DNA of 64,000 bases from Pseudomonas sp. 10S4. Lineage in GTDB: Bacteria; Pseudomonadota; Gammaproteobacteria; Pseudomonadales; Pseudomonadaceae. Below the pieces are notes generated by a model. The model ran no database searches, was not told where the DNA came from, and saw only the letters and a program-made list of their open reading frames with translations. The position numbers and the translations under genes were made by a program. The stretch spans positions 5,828,001 to 5,892,000 of the forward strand of contig NZ_CP133774.1 of the NCBI RefSeq assembly GCF_034344865.1, in the 5' to 3' direction. Of this stretch, positions 38,082 through 45,905 are shown one piece after another; position 1 is the stretch's first letter; each line of letters opens with the position of its first letter.

Positions 38082-38863
38082 CAGGCTTTTCCTCGTGGTC
38101 GATGCCAAGGTGTGAACAGCCCGCCCAGACGCTTGATCAGCAGGCTGCTGCCCATCCCGAGCAGGCCGATCAGCAACATGCCGACGACGATGTCGGCGTA
38201 GTTCTGGATGGTGTAGGACTCCCAGGTGTAATAGCCGATGCCGTACTGGCCGGAGATCATTTCGGCGGTCACCAGGCAGAACCACGAAGTGCCCATGCCG
38301 ATGGCCAGGCCGGTGATGATGCTGGGCGCGGCGCCAGGCAGGATCACTTCCAGCAAGATCGCCCGACGCCCGGCCCCGAGGCTTTTCGCTGACGCGATCA
38401 GTCGAGGGTCAACCCCTTCGACGCCGTGCACGGTGTTGAGCAGGATCGGGAACAGCGCGCCGGTGAAGGTGATGAAGACCATCGACAGTTCTGACGAGGG
38501 AAACATCAGGATCGCCAGGGGAATCCAGGCGACAGCCGGGATAGGTCTTAATACTTCCAGAGGCGGCAGCAGCAAGTCCTCGGCCCACTTCGAGCGGCCG
38601 ATAGCCAGGCCCAGGGCGATGCCGATGATCAGCGCCGCGAGGTAACCGGCGAAGACCCGGCTGAGGCTGCTGCTCAGGTGCTGGGCAAGTTTGCCGGAGT
38701 CACCGAGGCCGAGGGCGGCGTGGATCACGGCCAGTGGGGTCGGAACGTTGGCGAAGGTGACCAGGCCAAGGTTCCAATGACCGCTCGCTGCAAGTTGCCA
38801 GAATAAAAGGCAGAGCAGCAGTGAGGCGGCTCGGGGGAGCCAGCGCAAATAGGATTCGTACAC
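38081..38863 (-). CDS. NitT/TauT-type ABC transporter permease
   Basis: A 260 aa inner-membrane permease with about six hydrophobic segments (e.g. AASLLLCLLFWQLAAS, VFAGYLAALIIGIALGLAIG, IVVGMLLIGLLGMGSSLLI). The EAA loop is IASAKSLGAGRRAILLEVILPGAAPSIITGL. It belongs to the BPD_transp_1 family used for nitrate, sulfonate, taurine and related anions. GTG at 38863 with GAGAGGAA before it was chosen over a TTG at 38878. It overlaps the ATPase start (TGATG). Confidence 0.9.
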   Translation of the reverse strand: MYESYLRWLPRAASLLLCLLFWQLAASGHWNLGLVTFANVPTPLAVIHAALGLGDSGKLAQHLSSSLSRVFAGYLAALIIGIALGLAIGRSKWAEDLLLPPLEVLRPIPAVAWIPLAILMFPSSELSMVFITFTGALFPILLNTVHGVEGVDPRLIASAKSLGAGRRAILLEVILPGAAPSIITGLAIGMGTSWFCLVTAEMISGQYGIGYYTWESYTIQNYADIVVGMLLIGLLGMGSSLLIKRLGGLFTPWHRPRGKA

Positions 38864-38886
38864 AATAATTCCTCTCAACCCAAAAC

Positions 38887-38976
38887 CTGTGGGAGTGAGC
38901 CTGCTCGCGATAGCGGTGGGTCAGGCAACATTGTTGTTGAATGTCAGCCCGCCTTCGCGAGCAGGCTCGCTCCCAC
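38887..38976. repeat. REP pair inside operon
   Basis: Inverted REP pair between the substrate-binding protein and permease genes. REP hairpins in such positions often protect the upstream message and lower downstream expression. Confidence 0.85.
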
Positions 38977-38998
38977 GGGGATTGTGGTGCTCCAAGGG

Positions 38999-40417
38999 TT
39001 AGCGAGCGGCAACGGCTTGGGTGGTGGCGTCGGTGAAGTCGAAGACTTTGCCGCCCTGGGCCGTGGCGAATTGTTGGGCCTGGCCCTTGAGCAGGAACGC
39101 ACTGAGCCGGCCTTTCGCGTCACTGGCAAACCACGCCTGATCTGCCAGCAACTTGATCCCGCTGTCACTCGCCTGGGCATACACGGCGCGGATGTTTTTG
39201 CCGTCCTGCTTCAGGGCAGCCAACGCGGTGAACGCCGACTCCGCCGAGGCGTACTGCCGGACTTTCGGCTCACCGCGCACCCAAATCTCCGCCACATGGC
39301 TGAAATCGCTGATGGCTTTGCCGCTCGACGCATCCACTGCTTTGAGCGGCGCCTGCGCGTAGTTGGCCAATTGCGCGGTGTAATCGAGGTTCGAAGCCTT
39401 GAACGCGGCGCGAATGTATTGATCGTCAATAAACGTATTGAGATCGAGCCCGCGATCAGCCTTTTTCAGCAGCTTGAGGGTATCGATAGCCGTACCCACC
39501 GCCTGACGGTATTCCGGCTTCCAGCTCAGGTCGCGGGTTTGCACGCCCAGTGGACCGTGGAACAGGTAATTCACCTCGGCATCGACTCCGGTGACTTTGG
39601 CGATCAGCTCGCTGTACTTCTCCGGTTCTGCGGCCAGCAGTCGATTCGCCTCAATGCTCGCCCGCAGGTAAGCGACGACGATTTCCGGATACTTTTTGGC
39701 GTAGGCCTGATCAACCAAAGCGCCATGGAACGTCGGCGCGTTGGCCTGGGCGCCGTCATAAATCTTGCGAGCAAAACCACGACTCGGGAACAGTTCAGCG
39801 AACGGCACGAAGTCGGCGTGGGCGTCGATTTTCCCGGCCTGCAACGCCGAACCGGCAACTTCCGGCGGCTGGGCGATGATGTTCACGTCCTTGAGCGGGT
39901 CCCAACCCTGGGCTGCCACGGCACGCAGCAACATGCCGTGGGCGGTGGAAGCGAACGGCACGGAAATGGTCTTGCCCTTCAACTCCGCCAGCGACTGCAC
40001 GCCCGACGCGCTCGGCACCACGATGCCGTTGCCGCTGCCCTTGATGCTGCCCGAGAGCACGCTGATAAACAGGCTGTGCTTGCCGGCGGTTTCGAACGCC
40101 ACGCCATTGAACGCGCCGGGGAAATCGGCCATGGCGCCGAAGTCGAGCTTGCCGGCGACCATCTCGTTAGTCAGAGGCGCGCCGCTGGTGAAGTTCTTCC
40201 ACTCCACTTCATAGTTGGCGTCTTTGTATTGGCCATCGTGGGGCAGGTATTTATCCAGCAGGCCAAGCTCGCGGATCAACAGACCGCCTGCGGCGCAATT
40301 GATGGTGGTGTCCTGGGTGCCGATGGCAATGCGGATGGTTTCCGCTTGCGCGGAGAAGGTGAATGAGGCCAGTACCAGACCGACTAATGCTGCACGCAGC
40401 AATGTTTGCAAAGACAT
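38999..40417 (-). CDS. ABC transporter substrate-binding protein (NitT/TauT type)
   Basis: A 472 aa periplasmic binding protein with a signal peptide (ALVGLVLASFTFSAQA) and a NMT1/SsuA-like fold. Marks are TIRIAIGTQDTTINCAAGGLLIRELGLL, GKLDFGAMADFPGAFNG, KGKTISVPFASTAHGMLLRAV and GKIDAHADFVPFAELFPSRGFA. It is longer than usual SsuA or TauA (about 320 aa), the extra part being C-terminal. It probably captures an anionic organic or sulfur compound for the importer. ATG at 40417 gives the clean signal peptide MSLQTLLRA. Confidence 0.88.
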   Translation of the reverse strand: MSLQTLLRAALVGLVLASFTFSAQAETIRIAIGTQDTTINCAAGGLLIRELGLLDKYLPHDGQYKDANYEVEWKNFTSGAPLTNEMVAGKLDFGAMADFPGAFNGVAFETAGKHSLFISVLSGSIKGSGNGIVVPSASGVQSLAELKGKTISVPFASTAHGMLLRAVAAQGWDPLKDVNIIAQPPEVAGSALQAGKIDAHADFVPFAELFPSRGFARKIYDGAQANAPTFHGALVDQAYAKKYPEIVVAYLRASIEANRLLAAEPEKYSELIAKVTGVDAEVNYLFHGPLGVQTRDLSWKPEYRQAVGTAIDTLKLLKKADRGLDLNTFIDDQYIRAAFKASNLDYTAQLANYAQAPLKAVDASSGKAISDFSHVAEIWVRGEPKVRQYASAESAFTALAALKQDGKNIRAVYAQASDSGIKLLADQAWFASDAKGRLSAFLLKGQAQQFATAQGGKVFDFTDATTQAVAAR

Positions 40418-40546
40418 GGGTGAATCCCCTCGAATCATTTATTGGATATTCGTCTCCGCCACGATCAGGGCGTGGTGGGAAACGAGGGGTGTTTGGAATC
40501 TGGCGTCCGGTGGTTGCCGGATGGCTTCTTGGGCGTTTGGGCTGGC

Positions 40547-40711
40547 CTCTTCGCGAGCACGCTCGCTCCCACAGTTGATCGTTGGTGAGCGCGGTATTTG
40601 TGTTCGACATTCGATCCAATGTGGGAGCGGGCTTGCTCGCGAAAGCGGCGGGTCAGTCGACATCAATGCTGGATATACCGACGCCTTCGCGAGCAAGCCC
40701 GCTCCCACATT
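40547..40711. repeat. REP cluster inside operon
   Basis: A half REP unit (about 40547-40572) and an inverted REP pair (40620-40711) in the 300-bp gap between the ferredoxin gene and the substrate-binding-protein gene. I see no additional gene there. A separate promoter for the transporter half remains possible. Confidence 0.85.
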
Positions 40712-40722
40712 GGAACTGTGTT

Positions 40723-40968
40723 TCAGCGCAACAGGTACGGGATCTCTACTTTCACCGCCCCGGTCGGGCAGTCCTTTTCACAGGGCATGCAGTACCAGCA
40801 TTCGTCGAACGCCATGTAGGCCTTTTGCGTGGCCGGGTTGATCGCCAGCAGGTCCATCGGGCAGACGTCGACGCACACGGTGCAGCCTTTGTGGGCGATG
40901 CACAGGTCTTCATCGACCGTGACTGGCGCGTTGGAGCGGAAGAAGATTTCCTGGGGTTGATAGGCCAT
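40723..40968 (-). CDS. AprB-like 2x[4Fe-4S] ferredoxin
   Basis: An 81 aa ferredoxin with two cysteine clusters, CIAHKGCTVCVDVCP and CWYCMPCEKDCP, fitting two [4Fe-4S] centres. The order and the WYC in the second motif are like AprB, the beta subunit of adenylylsulfate reductase, though it lacks the long C-terminal tail of true AprB. It follows the AprA-like flavoprotein by 36 bp and is surely its electron partner. Confidence 0.9.
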   Translation of the reverse strand: MAYQPQEIFFRSNAPVTVDEDLCIAHKGCTVCVDVCPMDLLAINPATQKAYMAFDECWYCMPCEKDCPTGAVKVEIPYLLR

Positions 40969-41004
40969 GGTTCGGACTCTCTTGGTGCTCTCTTGGTTTA
41001 GGCG

Positions 41005-42750
41005 TCAGGCCGCAAACGCGCCGACCCGCAGCCGGTCGTAGGCCTGCATTTCTTCGGCATCGAGCGGGATGATGTAAGGCTCGACGGCTTTCTTGAAACT
41101 GGTCATCTGGCCGTCGTCGCCCTTCTTCAGGTGGCAATGGCAAAACCAGTCGCTGTCGTTACGTTGCGGGTGGTCAACCCGGTAGTGGTAAAGCCCCCAG
41201 CGACTTTCGGCGCGAAACAACGAGGCCCGGGCGGCCATCTCGGCGCAGTCGCGGATCATGCTGACTTCCATCGCGCGCATCAGTTCGTGGGCGTTGTGGG
41301 CCTTGATCTGATCGAGGTCGCGCTGGATATCGCTGAAGCGTTGCAGGCCGATTTGCATCTTCTTCGTCACTTTCGGCGGTTGCAGGTAGTCATTCACAAA
41401 ACGCCGCAGCTTGTATTCGACTTGCGCGGGCGGCAGACCATGTTCGCGATCCAGTGGTGCGTAGACCCGTTGTTTTTCCGTCTCTATCTGCTGGGCATCG
41501 ACGGCTGAAAACTCGCGCCCGGCCACGAAATCCGCCGCGTTGGTGCCGGCAAACCAGCCATACGTGAACGCCCCGAGCATGTAGTTGTGCGGCACCGCCG
41601 CCATGTCACCCGCCGAATACAAACCCTTCACCGACGTCTCGGCCCGTTCGTTGACCCACACGCCAGACGCCGAATGCCCGCTGCAAAAGCCGATCTCCGA
41701 GATGTGCATCTCGACCATTTGCGTTCGGTAGTCAGTGCCACGATTGGCGTGGAACTGGCCGCGACTAGGGCGCTCGTTGCTGTGCAAGATCTCTTCGATG
41801 TTCTGGATGGTTTCCTCGGCCAGGTGATCGAGCTTGAGGAACACCGGGCCGTTGCCGCTTTCGAGTTCCTGGTGGAACTCCCACATCATCTGGCCGCTCC
41901 AGTAGTCGCACTCGATAAAGCGCTCGCCCTTGTTGTTGGCGGTGTAGCCACCCAATGGGCCGGTGACGTAGGCGCAGGCCGGGCCGTTGTAATCCTTGAT
42001 CAACGGGTTGATCTGGAAGCATTCGAGGTTCGCCAGCTCCGCGCCGGCGTGATACGCCATCGCGTAACCGTCACCGGCGTTGGTCGGGTTTTCGTAGGTG
42101 CCCATCAGGTAACCCGAGGACGGCAAACCCAGACGCCCGGCCGCGCCGCAGCACAGGATCACGGCTTTGGCCTTGATCACATGGAAGTCGGCGGTGCGGC
42201 AATCGAAGCCCATCACGCCGTTGACTGCGCCCTCTTCATCCGTCAGCAACCGGGTGCAGACCAGCCGATTGGTGATACTGACCCGCGCCCGTTTCAACTG
42301 GCGATACAGGACTTTTTTGATGTCGTGCCCTTCCGGCATCGGCAGCACGTAGGCGCCCATGTGGTGGACCTTTTTCACCGCGTAGTCGCCGGTTTCGTCC
42401 TTCTCGAACTTCACGCCCCAGCGGTCCAGTTGCTCGATGGTTTCAAAGCTGTGGGTCGCGTAGGCGTACACCGCTGCCTGATTGACGATGCCGTCATTGG
42501 CGATGGTGATTTCCTTGGTGTACTGCTCCGGCGTCGAGTGGCCGGGAATGATCGCGTTGTTCAACCCGTCCATGCCCATGCTGATCGCGCCACTGCGTTT
42601 GACGTTGGCCTTGTCGATCAGCAACACCCGCAGATCGCGATTGCGTTCCTTGGCCTTGATCGCCGCCATGGGACCTGCGGTACCGCCGCCGATCACGACG
42701 ATGTCGTATTCCTGTTCCAAAGTGGCTCTAGTCATGGAGTTGCGAGTCAT
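41005..42750 (-). CDS. AprA-like FAD-dependent oxidoreductase
   Basis: A 581 aa flavoprotein of the succinate dehydrogenase/fumarate reductase/adenylylsulfate reductase alpha-subunit family. The dinucleotide site is YDIVVIGGGTAGPMAAIKAKE, followed by KRSGAISMGMDGLNNAIIPG as in AprA-type proteins. Later come AVILCCGAAGRLG, NRGTDYRTQMVEMHISEIGFCSGHSASGV and GLYSAGDMAAVPHNYMLGAFTYGW (FAD binding). The C-terminal helical domain is present (SRWGLYHYRVDHPQRND). Pseudomonads are not known to use dissimilatory sulfate reduction, so a different reaction on an imported substrate is likely. The ATG overlaps the GntR stop by ATGA. Confidence 0.88.
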   Translation of the reverse strand: MTRNSMTRATLEQEYDIVVIGGGTAGPMAAIKAKERNRDLRVLLIDKANVKRSGAISMGMDGLNNAIIPGHSTPEQYTKEITIANDGIVNQAAVYAYATHSFETIEQLDRWGVKFEKDETGDYAVKKVHHMGAYVLPMPEGHDIKKVLYRQLKRARVSITNRLVCTRLLTDEEGAVNGVMGFDCRTADFHVIKAKAVILCCGAAGRLGLPSSGYLMGTYENPTNAGDGYAMAYHAGAELANLECFQINPLIKDYNGPACAYVTGPLGGYTANNKGERFIECDYWSGQMMWEFHQELESGNGPVFLKLDHLAEETIQNIEEILHSNERPSRGQFHANRGTDYRTQMVEMHISEIGFCSGHSASGVWVNERAETSVKGLYSAGDMAAVPHNYMLGAFTYGWFAGTNAADFVAGREFSAVDAQQIETEKQRVYAPLDREHGLPPAQVEYKLRRFVNDYLQPPKVTKKMQIGLQRFSDIQRDLDQIKAHNAHELMRAMEVSMIRDCAEMAARASLFRAESRWGLYHYRVDHPQRNDSDWFCHCHLKKGDDGQMTSFKKAVEPYIIPLDAEEMQAYDRLRVGAFAA

Positions 42751-43499
42751 GCCTGATCCCCTTTTTGCCGGTCGATCCGCAAGCGGTACTGGAAGGCATC
42801 GCCGCGGTAGTAAAGGTGTTCGAAGTCCACGGGCTGGCCGCTGGCGTCGTGGGTCAGGCGCTCGATGCGCATGATCGGCGAGCCGGGTTCGACGTTCAGA
42901 GCCTGGGTCAGGTCGCTATCGGCCAGCACAGCGTCGATGGCCAAATCGGCATGTCCGAGGGCCAGTCCGCAGTCGTTTTCGAGGATCAGGAAGATGTCGC
43001 GGGTGACCAGGTCAGCCTTCTCCAACCGCTCGCCGATGGCTTTTGGCAGGTAGGTGATTTCCAGCGAGATCGGTTCACGGTTGATCAGCCGTACGCGTTT
43101 GATCTGCGCCACGGTTTCACCTTCGGCGACCTGCAAGCGTTCGGCGACCAGTTTGTCGGCGGCGATGAATTTGAAGCTGCGCAGGCGGTTGATCACCTCG
43201 TAGCCGCGACCGGTCATGGACTCGGCCAGGCCTTGCAGGGTGCTGACGTTCTGGAACGTCTTGGGCTTGGCAACGAAGGTGCCTTTGCCGTGAATCTTGA
43301 AGATCAGCCCTTCTTTTTGCAGATCGCCGAGGGCCTGGCGCACGGTGATGCGGCTGACTTTGAACAACGCACCGAGCTCGCTTTCGGACGGCATCTGGCT
43401 GTCTTGCGGATATTCACCGTCGAGGATGCGGGCGCGGAGTACGTCGCGCAGTTGAGTGTGCAGTGGAACGCTGCTTAGGGAGAGAACGTTATCGGTCAT
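42747..43499 (-). CDS. GntR-family (HutC/UTRA) regulator
   Basis: A 250 aa GntR regulator. The winged helix is PLHTQLRDVLRARILDGEYPQDSQMPSESELGALFKVSRITVRQALGDLQKEGLI. The C-terminal part is a UTRA effector domain (QIKRVRLINREPISLEITYLP, ERLTHDASGQPVDFEHLYYRGD). UTRA domains bind small-molecule effectors. It is the first gene of the operon and is translationally coupled to the flavoprotein gene. A palindromic operator just upstream suggests autoregulation. Confidence 0.9.
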   Translation of the reverse strand: MTDNVLSLSSVPLHTQLRDVLRARILDGEYPQDSQMPSESELGALFKVSRITVRQALGDLQKEGLIFKIHGKGTFVAKPKTFQNVSTLQGLAESMTGRGYEVINRLRSFKFIAADKLVAERLQVAEGETVAQIKRVRLINREPISLEITYLPKAIGERLEKADLVTRDIFLILENDCGLALGHADLAIDAVLADSDLTQALNVEPGSPIMRIERLTHDASGQPVDFEHLYYRGDAFQYRLRIDRQKGDQA

Positions 43500-43503
43500 C
43501 TGA

Positions 43504-43535
43504 GATCACTTGTTATAACGAGTTATGACGTGATC
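43504..43535. promoter_or_regulatory. candidate GntR operator
   Basis: Upstream of the GntR gene, TTATAAC and GTTATGA flank a GA centre (43513-43528), and GATCAC/GTGATC form an outer, slightly off-centre pair (43504-43535). The TNTATNAC-type dyad fits HutC-class GntR sites. It sits 5 to 36 bases before the start codon, placed for autorepression. Confidence 0.65.
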
Positions 43536-43613
43536 ATAGAGAGGTGATGCGGGGGTTGAGAAATATTGTTTGGGTATAAGGTTAGAGCGGTCTGTCAGAC
43601 GAGCACAAACCAT

Positions 43614-43733
43614 TGTGGCGAGGGGCTTGCCCCGTTGGAGTGCGAAGCGCTCCCGTGCATTCTTTCAGTCATACCAAGTTTGCAGGTTTTGCGACTGCTT
43701 CGCAGCCGAACGGGGGCAAGCCCCTCGCCACAG
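43614..43733. repeat. palindromic 'TGTGGCGAGGG' element, copy 4
   Basis: A 120-bp inverted-repeat element between the GntR gene and the Gfo/Idh/MocA gene, with ends TTGTGGCGAGGGGCTTGCC and complement, and an inner TTCGCAGC/GTGCGAAGC pair. Confidence 0.85.
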
Positions 43734-43771
43734 GAGGTCACTAGCCACAAAAAGCGAAGCTGCGAAAATAT

Positions 43772-44740
43772 TCAGCCGCGCTTGAGGATCTGGTCCATCA
43801 CCCAATCCGTCTTCAACGCTTCGCCGGCCACCGCCGGATGCTGCGCTTCACCACGGATATGCGCATTCATCCCCAGCACGTGATGCCACTGGATGTGTTC
43901 AGGATGATCGATGTTCAGGCTGAGGGTTTCGTCGGCTTCGAGCACCACAGGATGCTCATCAAACACCGAAAAGCTGATCCGGCCCTTACTGCCAATCACC
44001 TCGACCCGATCCTCACGCCGATCCGCCACAAAGTTCCAGCAACCCATGCCCGTGGCACCCGAAACAAAGCGCCAACTGGCGGTAACGGCATCTTCAGCCG
44101 CATACAACCCGGCTTGCCGCGCAGTAAAACCGGCGACTTCATTGATATCGCCGAGCAAGTACTGAAACAGGTCGAAACCATGGCTGGCCAGGTCGGCAAA
44201 ATAACCACCACCGGCAATCACAGGATCAGTGCGCCAGTTATCCGAGCCACCCAAATCCGCCGGTGAAGCAGCCTTGGTCAGCGTCCAGGTCAGGTGCCGA
44301 ACCTCGCCGACCCGCCCTTCTTCCAGCCATTGCCGAACTTGCTGAAAGCGCGGCAACGAACGTCGATAGTAGGAAACGAACAAGTGCAAACCGGCAGCGC
44401 TGAACACCTGCTGCATTTCTCGACTTTGCCCGGCATTCAGCGACATCGGTTTTTCGACGCAGCAATGTTTGCCGGCGGCAGCAACCATCAGGGCATAAGC
44501 GTGGTGACTGTCGGGGGGCGTGGCGATGTACACCGCGTCCACCTCGGGATCGTTGATCAGCGACTCGGCATCGGTGTAGACCCGGGCGATACCGTGGCGT
44601 GTGGCGTAATCGCTCACGACCTCCAGCCGTCGCCCCATCACCGCCACCAGCGCCGAACCGGGCGCTTTGTAGAACGCCGGCCCGCTCTTGCGTTCGGTGA
44701 CATCCCCACAACCAATCATGCCCCAGCGCACCACGTTCAT
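43772..44740 (-). CDS. Gfo/Idh/MocA-family oxidoreductase
   Basis: A 322 aa NAD(P)-dependent oxidoreductase. The Rossmann motif is WGMIGCGDVTERKSGPAF. The catalytic-type CVEKPMSLN and the later DLASHGFDLFQYLLGDI are typical of the family, which acts on sugars and cyclitols. ATG at 44740 was chosen because AAGGAG precedes it by five bases; GTG at 44746 is an alternative. It follows the DyP peroxidase by 18 bp, so the two probably share a transcript. Substrate unknown. Confidence 0.9.
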   Translation of the reverse strand: MNVVRWGMIGCGDVTERKSGPAFYKAPGSALVAVMGRRLEVVSDYATRHGIARVYTDAESLINDPEVDAVYIATPPDSHHAYALMVAAAGKHCCVEKPMSLNAGQSREMQQVFSAAGLHLFVSYYRRSLPRFQQVRQWLEEGRVGEVRHLTWTLTKAASPADLGGSDNWRTDPVIAGGGYFADLASHGFDLFQYLLGDINEVAGFTARQAGLYAAEDAVTASWRFVSGATGMGCWNFVADRREDRVEVIGSKGRISFSVFDEHPVVLEADETLSLNIDHPEHIQWHHVLGMNAHIRGEAQHPAVAGEALKTDWVMDQILKRG

Positions 44741-44758
44741 ACTCACTCCTTGATGTGT

Positions 44759-45645
44759 TTAGCCAATGCGCAAAGCGCGCAGGTCCAGATGACCGTCCTT
44801 GAGCGGCGGGCACCAGTAGTAGCCGCCGGTGATCGGACGACTCATGCGATACAAACCATCCGTGATGCCGTCTTCCAGACCGCTCATGCGCCGCAGTTGC
44901 GCTTCGAAGGCGTCGAGGGAGAAGCCGAACGCAAGGAACATCAAACCGGCGCGATGGCCTTCGATCCACGGCATCGAGCGGCGCACCACGAAGGCTTCGG
45001 GGGCGAAGCTTTCCTGGGCGGTGCGTTTGACGTGAGCAGAGATTGGCGCGTCATCGAGTTCTTCGTTGTCGCTCAGGCGCCGGCCCATGATGTTGTCCTT
45101 TTCATGGGACGGTATGGCGTTGAAGCCCTTCAAGTCATGCTGCCACTGCTGAATCGCGGCGAAGCTTCCCCCACCATGCCGTCAGCGCCGTCGCCGACCA
45201 GTGCGGCGGCTACGGCGGCTTCATCGTGAGGGTTTTCAGTGCCGTCTTCGTAACCGGTCAGGTCATGGCCGGTGAGGTGGCGGAAGGTTTCGTTCATCTG
45301 CACCAGGCGAAACGCCGGGGCCAGCGCGGCTTCGATGGCGGTGCTGCGATTGAGCAACTCGCCACGGTCAACACCGTGCAACCAGCACCAGAGGGCGTGT
45401 TGGGTCGACGGGTTGTCGACGCCGACGCCGGTCATGGCCGGGAACGCTCGCAGGCCTTCGACCTGACCGTGCAGGGCCTTGACCAGGGATTCACCGAAAC
45501 CGACCACCGCCGACTTGCCGTCCACCAGTTGCATCAAGTTGTCGAGCGCGGCCGGCAGTGCGGCGACGGATTCGAGGGCGAAGAACATATGACGGGCTTG
45601 AGGCGGAACAGGGGTGGCGAGAATGCCCGGCTGGTAGTAACTCAT
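44759..45645 (-). CDS. DyP-type haem peroxidase, frameshifted
   Basis: A dye-decolourising peroxidase of about 296 aa without a signal peptide. The GxxDG motif GYEDGTENP is at residues 131-139; its aspartate is the distal acid. Later parts include FNAIPSHEKDNIMGRRLSDNEEL and FLAFGFSLDAFEAQLRRMSG. The frame breaks at the C-run 45168-45172; one more base gives GMVGGSFAAIQQWQHDLKGFNAIP. AAAGGAG lies seven bases before the ATG. Bacterial B-type DyPs oxidise dyes and phenolics with H2O2 and can be packed in encapsulins, but no encapsulin gene is adjacent. Confidence 0.88.
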
Positions 45646-45751
45646 ATGAACTCCTTTAGAAAGAAGCGCGAAGTTTAACCGTTGCGGGGGCATGAAGGGC
45701 AAGGAAACTGGCAATACCCGAGGGCTGAACACAGCCCCGTGGTAAGAAACA

Positions 45752-45872
45752 CTGTGGCGAGGGGCTTGCCCCGTTCGGCTGCGCAGCAGTCGTAAAACCT
45801 GCGGACTCGGTATGACGGAAAGAATGCAGGGGAGCGCTTCGCACTCCAACGGGGGCAAGCCCCTCGCCACAG
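45752..45872. repeat. palindromic 'TGTGGCGAGGG' element, copy 5
   Basis: A 121-bp inverted-repeat element between the AraC and DyP genes; ends CTGTGGCGAGGGGCTTGCC and complement. Its centre is closely related to copy 4, in reversed orientation. Confidence 0.85.
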
Positions 45873-45905
45873 AGCTCGCTCCTACAGGAATTGGCGGCGC
45901 TAAGT

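Noticed and set aside
41005..42750. Bona fide dissimilatory APS reductase
   Set aside because: Lacks sat, qmo or dsr neighbours and the ferredoxin partner lacks the long AprB tail; kept as AprA-like only.
13431..45872. Insertion sequences or transposase genes as source of the palindromic elements
   Set aside because: No transposase or RAYT coding sequence occurs in the window; the elements are too short to encode one.
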